In this document: piece after piece, positions 11,201-23,293 of the stretch
How the letters are laid out: each line of letters begins with the position of its first letter
How positions within the stretch are numbered: the first letter of the stretch is position 1
Source of the DNA: Parus major
Taxonomy: Eukaryota > Chordata > Aves > Passeriformes > Paridae
DNA: 64,000 nt
Assembly (NCBI RefSeq): GCF_001522545.3
Contig: NC_031769.1
Location: forward strand, 130,895,875 to 130,959,874
Direction: 5' to 3'
Translations under genes and position numbers: made by a program
Notes under the pieces: model-generated
What the model saw: the letters and a program-made list of their open reading frames with translations, nothing else
Databases searched by the model: none
What the model was told of the DNA's origin: nothing

Positions 11201-12546
11201 AACAGGTAAGTGAGAAGCAGTTCAGTGTATATAAACTGCACAGGCATAGAGTTAGATATCACAGCAAAACAAACCAAAAAACCAGTAATGGCCATAGTAA
11301 CAATTACCAAAACACAGATGATGAGTCAGTATTCCAAATCTAAACTATATTTATTCTTTGATGTTGGATTCCTGAAACGTCTCTGCCCAAGCTAGATTTT
11401 CTCATTTTAAGTTAGGGGAATAAAAGCTGCCAACTTTCAGTGTCAGAGAAGTTCAATATTACTAGATGAGGAAAAAACAAAACCAACAACCAACCCAAAA
11501 CAAAGAAAACACTTTAGACATAAAAGATCTGGTACAGAGCATCTACTAGACAAACATTCTTTTTAGATCTCTTAATTTCTCAGTTTGAATGCCTAAAAGA
11601 AGACAACAGCATCTAAAGTCACGCTGCTGCTAGCAGAAATAAGCCCCCACATTCACCTCTGTTTTCAAGCTTTCTATCTATACTTAGTCTGAAATTAACA
11701 GAGACACAGAAAATGTGACCGATCAAAAAAGCAACCTCACAGATCCCATGGACAGATAGAAATGGGAACACTAGACTAAGTCAATAAAATTTGGTCTGCT
11801 AAACATAGATGATCACTGCCATTTCTAGGAAGCTTTTTGGTTTGGTTGGTTGGTTTGGGTTTTATTTTATTTAGGTTTTCAGAAACTCAACTCCCCAAAC
11901 ATCAAAGTAATCCATAAAGATAGTGACCACAGATACTCAATTACCAATGTATAGCTGGTGTTTCTACTACTTTATCTCCTGCAGTAATTACTTCTTGCCT
12001 TGAAAATGGAATTAAGGCTACAAAAAAAAACCAGCTAATCAAAGCCAAAAGATTTTGAAGGAGCAACCAAGTTAGTGATCAACTCAAAAACACAACTGCA
12101 AATAAACGCAAATTTTTACCCCTGTAGTTTAAAAGCCCAATCTGCTCAAACTGAAAGTATCTTTAGAAACAGTAATTCTTATCAAAAACTATTTCCTTGA
12201 TGAAGCATAGTTTAGACTGTTTCATGAGTTTCCTACTGCCAATTAAATGCTTTAAGCACCCAAATAAAAAGAATGAAAAATAAAAACCCCAAGCCTTCTG
12301 ATCTTCAGCAGTATCTTGAAAATACACAGAGAAGAAAATTAAAACACTAGTAACAGAAGTGCAGCTATAAGGATGTCATTAATTACATGTAATTTAACTA
12401 AGTGCCTAATAAGGAATATGCTTCAATACATTATCTCACAAAACTAAGACATGACAGTCAAAAAGGCAACTCTCGGTATTTATTCAGGAAAAAAAATAAA
12501 CAGATCTGTTGCACAGCATGCAAATAATAGCTAAAAAATTCCATAC
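8255..12546 (-). other. UBR5 intron 9 (4.3 kb)
   Basis: AT-rich noncoding sequence with an A/C-rich tract at about 11468-11505, a (TTGG)n-like run at about 11839-11875 and a two-copy 21-bp tandem repeat at 8378-8415 (unit containing AACCTGAAAATAAAGAT). No gene was recognised. Confidence 0.85.
8378..8415. repeat. Two-copy 21-bp tandem repeat
   Basis: AACCTGAAAATAAAGAT occurs at 8378-8394 and again at 8399-8415, a simple local duplication just upstream of exon 10. Confidence 0.9.
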
Positions 12547-12758
12547 CTTATCTGGCCACCACTGCAAGTCTTCTCCTAAAGAAACAGGACTTTGAACAGG
12601 TGTATTCTTCTTGTCCAGGTTTGGTTCCCCTTCCTTACTTGTTGAGCCTCTTTCATTATCAAATGAGGCTCCATCAAGCCACCTTCGTTCACGCAAACGT
12701 AAAACGGACTCACGTTCACGCAACAGCTCAGAGTCTCTCTCTAAGGGAAGAAGGAGAA
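12547..12758 (-). CDS. UBR5: UBR5 coding exon 9 with two possible acceptors (residues 296-366)
   Basis: A 212-nt exon encoding VLLLPLERDSELLRERES, then a strongly charged Arg/Glu segment (VLRLRERRWLDGASFDNERG) and the motif SLGEDLQWWPDK. The distal acceptor TACCAG|TTCTCC gives the long form. A second acceptor CCCTTAG|AG lies 18 nt downstream (exon start 12740) and would remove VLLLPL while keeping frame. The donor is GATAAG|GTATGG. The charged part probably forms a long helix, and the WW-containing end enters the propeller region. Confidence 0.96.
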
Positions 12759-14695
12759 CTGGTATGCAATTGGGTCACACCAGTGGGATAAAAGTAAGCC
12801 ACTCTCTAGTAAAGACCCTTCAGGATGCAACTAACAGCAGTTAATCTACTCACACAGATTAAAAATATAGTCCTGACATGCAACATTCAATATATTAACT
12901 CTTTCAAGAATATGTACTTTAGAATTACTAAACATAAAATAAGCTAGAAATAAAGGCTTACAGTTTTGTGCACTATGAAAAAATTCTAGAGAAATTTCAC
13001 TTACATCATAAGAGGCCAAATACATTCAACATTTCTATTTAAAGTTTTCCAGTACAATATGCAGTTTTGTAGTTTTATCAATGTAGTTACAACAATAAAA
13101 GAATCTTAAGTCTATACAGTCTGACAGATAGCTTTATGCAAACCAAAAAAGAGTTTTTATTAGAGAGTTTCATTGCAACTTCCCCAGAAAAACAGTAATT
13201 TGAAAAGGTTAAAGAAAGCAAGCATTAAAAAAAGCTCTCATACATGTTTGATAATCCAACCCCTTTCGTTTAAAGCAATATTCTATAGGACTGGATTCAA
13301 TAAATTAAAGTGCATCTGCTTTGAGTAGATTAAATGAAAAGTTTTCAAGAGTCAGACAAGTTTTTAAAAGGATCCTCACAGGAAAATGTTCCTTACCAAA
13401 ATGCTTCCCCTCCAACTGGCCTATAAACTGTCTAAAGCCAGTACTCTGCAGTTCGCTCATGCAGAAAAATTTTTTAGATCAGGTAATCAAACTAACTTTC
13501 CACGAGTCAACTATGCATGGAAAATAAGGGCTATAAAATTCGTGGTAACATCTTATATAGAATAACCTTAGAAAAGGAAAAAAAAGGAGGAATTTAGAAG
13601 GAGTTATGTCAGATGCTGAATATTCGCACATGCACATAAATGCATTTAACCTATGAAGTACCTCACTTATGCTCACAAAAATCAAATGGAACTACATATA
13701 CGAGATGACTGCATTATTACATCATAGGTTCAATGGATTACACCAAGTCTTAGGTCTTTTGCTGTATTAGACAAATGGGAAAGTTTTTACATAAGCCAAA
13801 CACAACAGCCTGTCTTACAGATGTATTTCATGTAAGTACTGTACTTAATCCCTAGCAAACATCATACTGCCCCCTAACTAATAATTTTCTAACAGGAACT
13901 TATATGTTCAGCAATTAATATATTAAGCATGTTCATGAAAGGCAACAAAAACTGTACTAAATAAACAATCACATCAGAGGTTGGATTAACAGTTTGGAAA
14001 TACTCTAGGTATTTGTGGTAACAGCCTCAAAAAGACAGAAAATTGCTGCATGGTCTGTTATAAATCTTGCAAGTGTATAATGCTTAAAAGAAAAAAATAC
14101 CCTAACACTGCTCAAGGAGCTTTTTTTATCACCTGCCAATAGTTCTCCTTATCCAACTATAAAAATGCTTCAAAAAAAGTAAAATTTAGATTTCTTCTCC
14201 CTCCTTATTATCTAAAGTTCCTCATTCTATAAGGTAACTTCTGTCATGGAACAACTAGGGAAACGTGAAGAACAGTATACAAAGAGCAACCCAAAAGAAA
14301 GAAAGAAGAAGAAAAAAAAAAAGTATTAAGAATGCTGCATGTCATTGATTATTACTGATTTTTGAGCCAAATATATATTTGTAATGCAATCTATATATTA
14401 GTAGGTATATACACTACAGTTTAAAATAAACTTAACATGCAATAATTTCGCAACACCAATGATCAACACTTACATTTAAAATATATGACTACCAACGTTC
14501 TTGCAGAACTTACCTGCTAATAGTCAGAATTCATTAATAATTTTGATGAACAGCAGTCTACTTGTCTACTCTACATTTGACAACACATCACAGTCTACTT
14601 TCACATTAAATCAGCATCTAAACCACCAGTGTGTACTATCACTAGCTTTTTCCACAGCAAACTAGTTATTACAAAGAAAAAAGGTGCAAAATTAC
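12759..14695 (-). other. UBR5 intron 8 (1.9 kb)
   Basis: AT-rich noncoding sequence. Its 3' end carries the two in-frame acceptors for exon 9 described separately. Nothing else was recognised. Confidence 0.85.
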
Positions 14696-14845
14696 CTCTG
14701 GATGAGCCTAGCCTGGAAAGTGATGAGCGCCGAAAGGATGGATAACCAAAGTAACTAATATCTTCTGAAAACATAGCATCAGCATCAATAATGACACTTG
14801 GGTGAGCAGAATGTATGTCAGCATCCAGAAGAGACATAAGATCCT
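14696..14845 (-). CDS. UBR5: UBR5 coding exon 8 (residues 246-295, V/E296 split)
   Basis: A 150-nt exon encoding DLMSLLDADIHSAHPSVI then IDADAMFSEDISYFGYPSF and RRSSLSRLGSSR. The first part is acidic and hydrophobic, the end is basic and Ser-rich (FRRSSLSRLGSSR) and contains an RRSS motif of basophilic-kinase type (inference). The acceptor is CTTATAG|AG, the donor is AGAG|GTAAT. The last base is the first base of a codon whose identity (Val or Glu) depends on which acceptor exon 9 uses. Confidence 0.96.
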
Positions 14846-17529
14846 CTATAAGAGGAGACAAGGGTCTTAAGTGAATAATCAGCTACTTAAAACATCAGCT
14901 AGAGAGACCATCAACTAAACAAATATCAAAACAAAAAAAATCCTATCTATTAATTGAATTTCTGCTCTTCAGATTCACCAGTGCAAACTCATGTGCCTCC
15001 TATGCCACCACATTTACAATCAAGCTCGGTGAACTAGTGAACAAAACCAGCTTCCCTTCAAGAACTGCTCTGTCACTTACCTAACCACATTTCCCAAACA
15101 AGACTTCCCCAAAACATATTGTTCTGTATCCCAGAAATTCAAACTTTTGACTGTCACTTTGTAAAAGAACAAAGCACTAAAATAAGATAGACATATACAC
15201 ACATGTGCACACACACTCATGCACGTGATGCAGAACTCCCAGGATGACCTAGAATGAAGGGAGGACAGAGCTGATGGAGAAAGGCGGCCTTTGCACAGCC
15301 ATGTCTTTGATGCTGAAGACTGCACATTTCTCCATGAAATGTTTCTTTCAGAGAATGACATACTCATTTAATTCACAAGCTAGCAACTTGCAGCTCTCAA
15401 TACAAAGCTTTAAATGAAAAGCTACATGAACAACAACAACAGTTATCTGGGAAAAGCACAATGTTTTAATACCATGCAGTTTAAAAAAAAAAAGACCCAA
15501 CCAAACCAAAGGGTTGAACTTCAATTAAATACTGTGACTGCCCTAGCTTCGCTGTTAGAAAACCTGAGTTCCCCTGAAGTAATGATCATCATTAAAATGC
15601 AAAACAATCTCCTTCCATTAAAGCTAAAGCTTCTATCTACACACAAGAGAGACCACTGGAAATTCATGTGACTTACTGAAGTCTAGCAATATAGACTGTC
15701 AGGACAACTGAACCTGACCACCATCTTGCTACAGAAGTCCTGCTTCCCTCCTTTATCCATGAGGCAGGCACCTCCCTGGGACAAGGGGGGATTTCTAAAT
15801 CTACTACTAGTGCATTCACCTGGCTTGAAACAGAAGTTCACTGGGTATAGAAGTAAGGTGGGAATAGATCTTCAGACTAACTTAATGGAGTAACAGAGCC
15901 CCAAAGGTGGAACTTCACCACATGCTGCAAAGCTGACCAGACCCTACTGCTTGTGGCCAAAGGAAATAGTTCTGCCCTTCCCAATCTTTCAAGCAAATCT
16001 GACTTAAAAGAAAATTAAAAAAATATTAAAAAATCAGGCTCCCCAAATTAGGTTTCACTAGCCCATAGAAGCCAAAAATCTCAGCCCCATGCAAGGGAAT
16101 GGCAAGATAGTGCCTTCTGGCAGCAGGACAACCTCATCTGCTTAAACCACCCGTGAAGCTCGTGCGAGGCTATACACAGACTCCCTTCAGGAAACTTGGA
16201 AGGAGCACACAGAATTTCTGCACATCCAGTTCTCAGCCTCTATCTCATAGGCATAAAACAAAACAGCGGCTACAAAACAAGCAGTCTTAACAGCAGAATC
16301 TGATAATTACAGGTCTTTTTCTCAGTGTCTGGAATGAAATGGAGGGAGGAACACAAAGTAGAGGGTATCCAAAAACTGAAAAGGAGCCAGAAGTCTGCTC
16401 TTAGAGCTGGTAGTAATTCACTTAAGACTTTCACACCCCTGCACATGAGAATATTCATCCTTGTATTTCTAAACTGTCATCTACAGGAAATGTAACACAT
16501 ACCACTGACTGTCCATAGAAAAACAGCACTGTAAACCAATGAGCACAGTGGATTCAAGGCAAGACCTACATAAATGCTTTTTGCATTAATTAAGTAATCC
16601 ACTCAAGTGTAGGCTGTGTTTCTATAAGCACACCATTTGGGACTCCATAATTCAGACAGTACACTTTACCAAGTCATCCATGACAGACTGCTTGGAAATC
16701 TTAGAAAATTCACATTTGGCAAACAGGCTCTATCTGAAACAATTCAGATCACTCAGAGTACCCTTACCCTGCCTGTTACTGGCTTTTCACAATAAGAAAG
16801 CTGCAGTACACCTCACCTTCAGTATCAACTTGTAAGTAACAGACTTTCAGAGCCGGGAACACAGATGAGATTCTGTTGTATTTCCCAATATTGACATACT
16901 GCTCTCTCCTCCTTCTTCCCACAACCATCTTTATCTAGGTAAGCTCTAACCCCTGTGTAGTCTAGAAACTAGTTCTGGTATCTTCTGGTCAGTGCCCAGG
17001 AAAACAACTGCAAAGAACTCTGATCTCTTTCTAGGAACCACATTGCCCAGTACAGAAAAGAACTTTCCACCTTCATTCAAAATAGACAATACTAGATTTT
17101 TTTAAGGTAAGCTATGTGAGAAATCCTCTTGACAGAAAACACACACTAACTCGTGACACACACACACACACCTTCCACCAGGTCAGGCATCTTGAGTTTA
17201 GCTGTGTTTCCAAAAAATAAAAGTTAAAATTCAAGCTATCAGACGTAAGAACCAAAACTATGTGGGTTTCGGCTAAATACGCATTAAGATGAGTAACGAA
17301 ATGAAGCCTTTTCTTACCCTCTTATTTCAGCTTCAAATCAGATTTTAATTTTCTTCCAGTATTTCTGAAAGAGATCCCCCTTCTTCCATTTTCTATATCA
17401 GCAAAGAAAGGTGCTAAAACCAGTAGGGATAGGAGCCAAATCCACTCCCCTTCAAACATCACTGGAATTTTTTTAGCGCTGTGAAAACACAGATACTGCA
17501 AGGCTACATCCAGTTTAAGAATCCAGAGT

Positions 17530-17570
17530 TAAAAAAAAAAAAAACAAAAAAAAAAAACCCACAAAAACAA
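17530..17570. repeat. A-rich low-complexity tract
   Basis: Long A runs interrupted by single C bases, followed by CCCACAAAAACAAACCC. On the UBR5 strand this is a T-rich tract. Confidence 0.85.
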
Positions 17571-18205
17571 ACCCATTCTCTATGTCTTTATTTTCCTGCT
17601 CTTTAGACAAATCCCATGGGATTATATCATTCATCTCTTGTGCTGTGTTAGACCTGAATCACACTGCTCCCTTCACATCTAGGTGTGATATTTGTGATGA
17701 ACCTATTTTCTTAAAAAAATATCTATGATTCACTACTAAATACTGCAGAAAATTGTAAGGAAAAGGATATCCAGTTCAGAGGAAAGAAACAAAATTTAAA
17801 AAAAAAAAATACCCACACCAAAAAAAATCATCAATAACCCCCTAGTTTTCAGTAAAGCAGCAATTCAAATAGCATTATCACTGGATTTATTAACTGAAGA
17901 TGTTGCTTAGATCAATTCTGATCTCAAGTAGAGCTCACTTTAAACCTTTTCTCTTAAGGGGGCAATCGTAAGTTCTCTCCCCTCTTTTCAGCTGCGGACT
18001 TTTATGAAATATTCAAGTATTCAATTTTTTCAGTACCTCCTCCTATTTCAAGTTTGGATTAAATTGGCAAAACTGTGACAGTGAAGGGAGAGAAACATTT
18101 GTTTTGGTTTCCTAGGAAACTAGACTAAAACAGAACTCCAGAATTCATTCTCGATAAGATATTTATTCAAAATATTACTCAACTTGAAGTTCACAAAAAC
18201 AGAGA

Positions 18206-18275
18206 AGGAAAAAAAAAACAACCCAACAACAAAGAAAACCAAACCACAACAACAAAACCACAAAAAAAACCCCAA
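18206..18275. repeat. A/C-rich low-complexity tract
   Basis: Repeats of ACAACAAC, AAACC and CCCCAACCCC. It resembles the tracts at 31500 and 11468 in composition and orientation. Confidence 0.85.
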
Positions 18276-21200
18276 CCCCATTATCTAATTGTTTTCCCCA
18301 AAGGCAAACCACTGAGCTGATCCTACACCAGGCTGCAGTTCCCATCTCCCCTCACTGGAAGCCAGCACAGTAAGTCCTGCTGCGATACCAACCCATCTCT
18401 CTTCTCTGCAAAGCAGCCTGGATGTTGTCAAACCCACGTTTCACAAGTCCCACTAGCGAGAACCCACTGTACCATGCAGAAGTTACTGAGCAAATATGCA
18501 CTCCTCTGAACTACACAAACAACCAAACATTTTAACATCTACAGCAACTCTATTCAGAATATTAACAGAACAAAAAGACCTTAAGAACCCTCTAATACAA
18601 CCTGGTATGAGCCTCACACAAGCTGTCAAGTCTTTCCTATGCTAAATGATCTTGTTCTATATATGTTTACCTTGATAATTCTCCTTATGTATTTGTTATG
18701 AAACAAATGAACCCACAATCCCCTCTGCTAACTATCATAAAAAAAAAAGAAACAGGATTAGAGAAGCCAAAAATCAAAGTACACTGGGATCCAAAAATAA
18801 ATATTTAAGAGACACTCCTTGACAGCAATCTGTACAGAAAAGTAATCCTCTGCTCTCCACTTAAGACATTTTGAAGAATTCAGAAAGGACTGAAACATGT
18901 TTTTTGCTACCTCAAAAAAAGCCAAGACGCATAACATTTACAATACTAACTGGAACCATCACAACTGATCTATTAAGAAAATATGATCCATTAAACAAGA
19001 ATTTATTAATTTCACAGTACTTGGAAAGTATTTCAGCTTATTAGTGATTCTATAAATATTATTTTTTAAATCATATGTAAAGTGCTTTAAAAAAAGTTTC
19101 CCTATCTTGGAAAGCTTAGAGAAGTAACCCCTAAATTTAAGGGTCACAAAGCATGAGACATGCAGAAGGCAGAAAGACAAAATTAACATATGCTTTTAAA
19201 AGAAATGCAAGAGCCTCAAAAGTCCAGAGGCAAATTCTGCCTTGTCTATTTTGTGCTCGAAATGAGAATCAGAAAGTTTTAAAGCATAATTTGACATAAT
19301 TTTAAAAAAGCCTTGTTATCTTTCAGAACAATAAAGAAGCCCAACAATTGAATGCATATAGCATTTATCAGTTATCCAGTTTTCTCTGATGATGTTACAG
19401 TTCCAAAGGGGCATCCAGATGTGAGATGACAAGTGAAAGCAAGAAGACTGCAAAGTTTCTAGAGCAAAATACTTTTAAAAAGAGCTATAGGCAACTTTCT
19501 TTGGCCATTTGGTTTCCCTCAAAACTAGCTTGCACTGTCATGTGACACAAGCAAACCTGGTAATTTTTACTATGCAATGTTTTAACAGTAGAGTCATGAC
19601 AGAACTGCCTAGTGTTCAGCTACACTTCTGATCAGTTTCAGATACCAAACTAATTCATTTCTGTACAAGAAACTGATTTCCACCTATAAAACATAGGACA
19701 AAGAAGGCATGCACATTCTACAAATCAGAAATCATCTCTGAAGACTGGCGTTAAGGCAGATCAAGTGTCATTTCAGTCATGATTTCTATATCTTTTCCCA
19801 TAAAAACTAGGAAAATATTAGTCCAATTTTCTCTGTGGGGTAAAATAGGGGGAAAACACAATTTTAGGACACTGCAATCCCTTAAAGAAAATTTACTCTG
19901 AACAGGGAAGAAGATTTAAAGATTAAACCAAGGAGAAATTTTTTTCTGGATGTCCAGTAAGGACAGTGAAACTCTGTATACAACTTTAACCCATCCCAAA
20001 CAGATGAGACTCACAGACTGCAGTGGAGGCACCTTCAAAAAACTGCTACTAGTCACAGGTTGTCAGACAGTCCCTATTAATTGATCCATAGGACCACAAG
20101 AGGTACTCAGAGAACAGTTAATGCTGTAGAAGGTTGGTTAGTATGGTTAAAAGCAGTAATTTACAGTAAAAGTTCCTAATTGTGATTTAATCTTCTGAAG
20201 GCCAGTTCTGGAGGAATGCATTTGGGTATGCTGAAGATTGAGAAGCACTTTGAACACTTGGAAATGTAGAAGAATTTACTTCCTCCAGTGCATCTGTCTA
20301 ATGTTATTAAGCTGATCACTACAAAATAAGACTGAGATTAAAGATTCTTCACCCCTTTCACCAAAAGACTCTTGATGCTACAGCAAAATAAAGATGCTTG
20401 AGAGATGCAACTAAAACTAGAAGAAGCAAAATGAAATGCAAAGCTTTTGTTGCAGAAATTAAAAAAACCCATTCTCGAATCACATGACTGACAAGATAAA
20501 GATGGACGAAGCCCATGAACCTTCCTGGTGAACCAGATGAGCAGAAAAAAAAAACAAAACAACAAAAAATCATTTATTAGAAAAATATCAAAACATCATT
20601 TTGACACAAGGAGGAAAAGATACTACGTAGTCAGAGTTTAGACTTGCTCTTTTCATGCAGTGCAACTAACACTGGATTTGGCTGCTACGTTTTCAAATCT
20701 GTTCACTCAGCAAGAAAAGATTGCCTAAATTATTTAGCCAGTGCAAAAGAAGATTCAAGTCTTTTATAGAAAGTAATTTTATGGGACAGACAGTATTTCA
20801 AAAATAGCTGTGCTTATATTACAGGATTTTGCCACTACAGCCAGAACAGCATTTATAAGGGGAACTTGAGATGAAGAATAAATTCTCAGTCTAACTGTAA
20901 CCACAGTAAACTGTTTTGCCCTTTATTAAGGCTTTTTGATTTTAAAAAAGCATATAATTTTTGTTCTAAAAACTTGTATAAATATTAAGAATATATGTTA
21001 GTAGTAAAAAACATGCAAGTCACTAGAAAGTTTTAGAATTAGCTTTTATGAGCAAGCCACACAGCAGTCTCAGCATCTCATTGAGCAGCAAAATAGAGGA
21101 AAGTAATGCTAGTGTTATAAAGCCTGGGATCCTAATAGAAAACATAACTTTCATATCCCCCACAAACAGTATCAACAGTTATTCTTCAGCGGCTATCCTA

Positions 21201-21373
21201 ATCCCTCAAGACATCCCAGTCCATCTTTTGTTTTGTAGATCTTTAGACTTTGCTCCTATAAGCAAGAATTGTCTTCACTGTGCACCTTGCACAGCACAGT
21301 TTGCTGTCAGTATTAAATACAGAAAAATAAGAATACATTGGCATTTTTTAATCAGAAGTTTCAGGATACAAAC

Positions 21374-21533
21374 CTCCAGGAAGATATGATTCACTTGCTG
21401 TGTCATCCCCATCATCTCCATCTTCATCATCACGACTCAACAAATTATTTACAGCAAGGTTTACATCAAGATTTGTTCGCTGGAGTTCTCGAATAATAAT
21501 ACTTCTGGACTTCCCTTGTAAAACAACTTGTGC
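21374..21533 (-). CDS. UBR5: UBR5 coding exon 7, UBA domain and acidic stretch (residues 193-245, E246 split)
   Basis: A 160-nt exon encoding the bulk of the ubiquitin-associated domain: [20 protein letters not shown] followed by [18 protein letters not shown]. The three-helix UBA pattern is visible, including the [12 protein letters not shown] helix 3 that contacts ubiquitin in the family. An acidic run, about residues 226-236, follows. The acceptor is CTTACAG|GC and the donor GGAG|GTTTG is weak. Mammalian UBR5 has Val where the first Ile of SIIIR sits, a conservative change. In the family this UBA binds free and chain ubiquitin and helps the enzyme dwell on acceptor chains. Confidence 0.97.
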
Positions 21534-23103
21534 CTGTAAGAGCAGAGTGAATTGGCTACTGGTCATTCTCAGCTCACCCACCACTATTCATAAGAAAATG
21601 CTTAATTCTAAAAGAAGTCTAATAAGAATCAAGTCAGTAACAGTATGTAGAGACACACGCTCATATCAGTTTTGCACAGAATCCTGTCCTTGATATCCAG
21701 CTTTCCCTCAGTTCCAGTTAGGCCACTGAACTCCAGCTTTGGCACTAAATTTCCTAATGGAATCTTAGAATCTACTTCTTGTAATGTTTAATGCTGTAGT
21801 TAAATAATAAGCAAAATCTGTTTTTGAGAGTGCTCTGTATGCTTCTATAAAAGTGTTTAAACTTTGTATGTCCATCAACAGAGACTGCAATCAATTGCTG
21901 TGCCAAAACTACACCTCAATCCTTCTATTTTACACTGGTTTCCCTTTCCACTGTCCTTCAAACAAAACCACCTGAATGACTCCATTTTTCTTGTTACTAT
22001 GTTTCTAAATGCTTATTATCAGCAGTTTCTGCAACATTCAAGTTTTTATTAAGAAGTGCAAATGCAGAGAAAACCTTCCAAACACCAGATGCAATGAATT
22101 TACAAAAAGAACAGAGAAGCTCTGATTTATTCCACTAAGTCTAGGACTCAGAGCACCTTGTTCACATTCTAACAGCATACAAAGGTAAATTTTTTTTTAA
22201 AGCATTCTATTAGAAGCCAGAAGTTTGCAGACTTTTGAGACCTCCTAGAATCTACAGACCATCTGTGAAGATCTTTCCCATTACTCTGCTTTAATGTTAC
22301 TCAGAAATGTTTTAGACACCTTCTGTTTCAAAGGTAAACAAAGTAGGCTATTTTAAAAATAAAAGAAAAAAAAAGAAGGCAAAATATCAGAGCAAGGGAA
22401 GTAAAGCAGATCTTTGGCCTAGCAACTAACATCTGTATTTCAAATGTCAACCAGCAACTACTTCTAAGCTAACAGTTAAAATGCATTAACTAGACACATA
22501 TCTTGAATGTATTCTCCTCCTCAAATATGGAGGAAAATGTTTAAACAGACTTAACAGCTTCTTCAGATTCTAGTGCATTAGAACGCAAAAGCAGAGCAAT
22601 TTATACCCAACTTTATACTTTAATTCATAAAAGTCACATAAAAAATTAAGCAGAAGTGTCCATGAAGAAAAACTATCTGTATTTTAAAGAGAATAAACTT
22701 TATGTCTTTCATTTACATCTGAAATGGATCATTCCTTCTATCAAACATGGAAAAAAGAGTCAATCTGCCCTCCTTCATTACATTCCTTCAAGAAACTTCA
22801 CATTTGATACTATTCTCAAATATTTGATTTTCTCACTAAATCTCCCCTGTGCAACCAAACATGGCCTTCCTCATTTACATTAAATATATACCTTATCTTG
22901 GAGGACATTTGGGAAATGAATATTCTAGAATCCAAAAGTCTATGACTTCCACTGCATATTCAAGAATAAAACGAAGTCAGCTAAGGAAAGTCTATTTCTT
23001 TAATTGCATGCCATCACTCCTTGGAGAATAGGCACTACTACAACACATTCTGGTACACATGTTCTGAGAAGCTCTCCAAGTTTTGGGCAACTAGTTCACA
23101 TAC
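21534..23103 (-). other. UBR5 intron 6 (1.6 kb)
   Basis: AT-rich noncoding sequence with donor GTATGTG and acceptor CTTACAG. It interrupts the UBA domain between helix 1 and the rest. Nothing else was recognised. Confidence 0.85.
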
Positions 23104-23293
23104 CTGTGAAATTAGCTCCTCTGGAATGACTGATGCTGGAATCACTGGTTGTGGTTGACTCCCCAGCAATCCAGATCCTCTATCGCGTCCTGTGCGTATA
23201 ACTCTGGTCTGCCTTCGAGAGTCTCGAGCTCCAGCAGATGATCTACCAGAAGATCCTCCTCCACTTCCGCCAACCCCTGAACTCCAACGACTT
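23104..23293 (-). CDS. UBR5: UBR5 coding exon 6, linker into UBA domain (residues 129-192)
   Basis: A 190-nt exon. It encodes a Gly/Ser-rich stretch (GVGGSGGGSSGRSS), an Arg-rich patch (RDSRRQTRVIRTGRDRG) and then VIPASVIPEELISQ, which begins helix 1 of the UBA domain. The acceptor CTTCTAG|A completes Gly129 and the donor is TCACAG|GTATGTG. The Arg-rich patch is a plausible modification or nucleic-acid/NLS-like site, which is inference only. The domain is split by the intron between exons 6 and 7. Confidence 0.96.

Larger units (their letters stand above)
14846..21373 (-). other. UBR5 intron 7 (6.5 kb)
   Basis: AT-rich noncoding sequence with a weak donor (GTTTGT) and a canonical acceptor. 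It contains a short CA run (about 17156-17172), an A-rich tract (about 17530-17570) and an A/C-rich tract (about 18206-18275). The interval around 15,690-16,200 is somewhat GC-richer, but I recognise nothing in it. Confidence 0.85.

Noticed and set aside
11205..11215. Plus-strand consensus donor ACAG|GTAAGTGAG in intron 9
   Set aside because: No matching open exon or acceptor upstream on the plus strand. Isolated donor matches are expected by chance in this length.
14509..14518. Minus-strand donor-like AGCAG|GTAAGT in intron 8
   Set aside because: No convincing acceptor at exon-like distance, so I did not call a cryptic exon.
17156..17172. CA microsatellite
   Set aside because: Only about eight dinucleotides, ordinary for vertebrate introns, with no unusual context.
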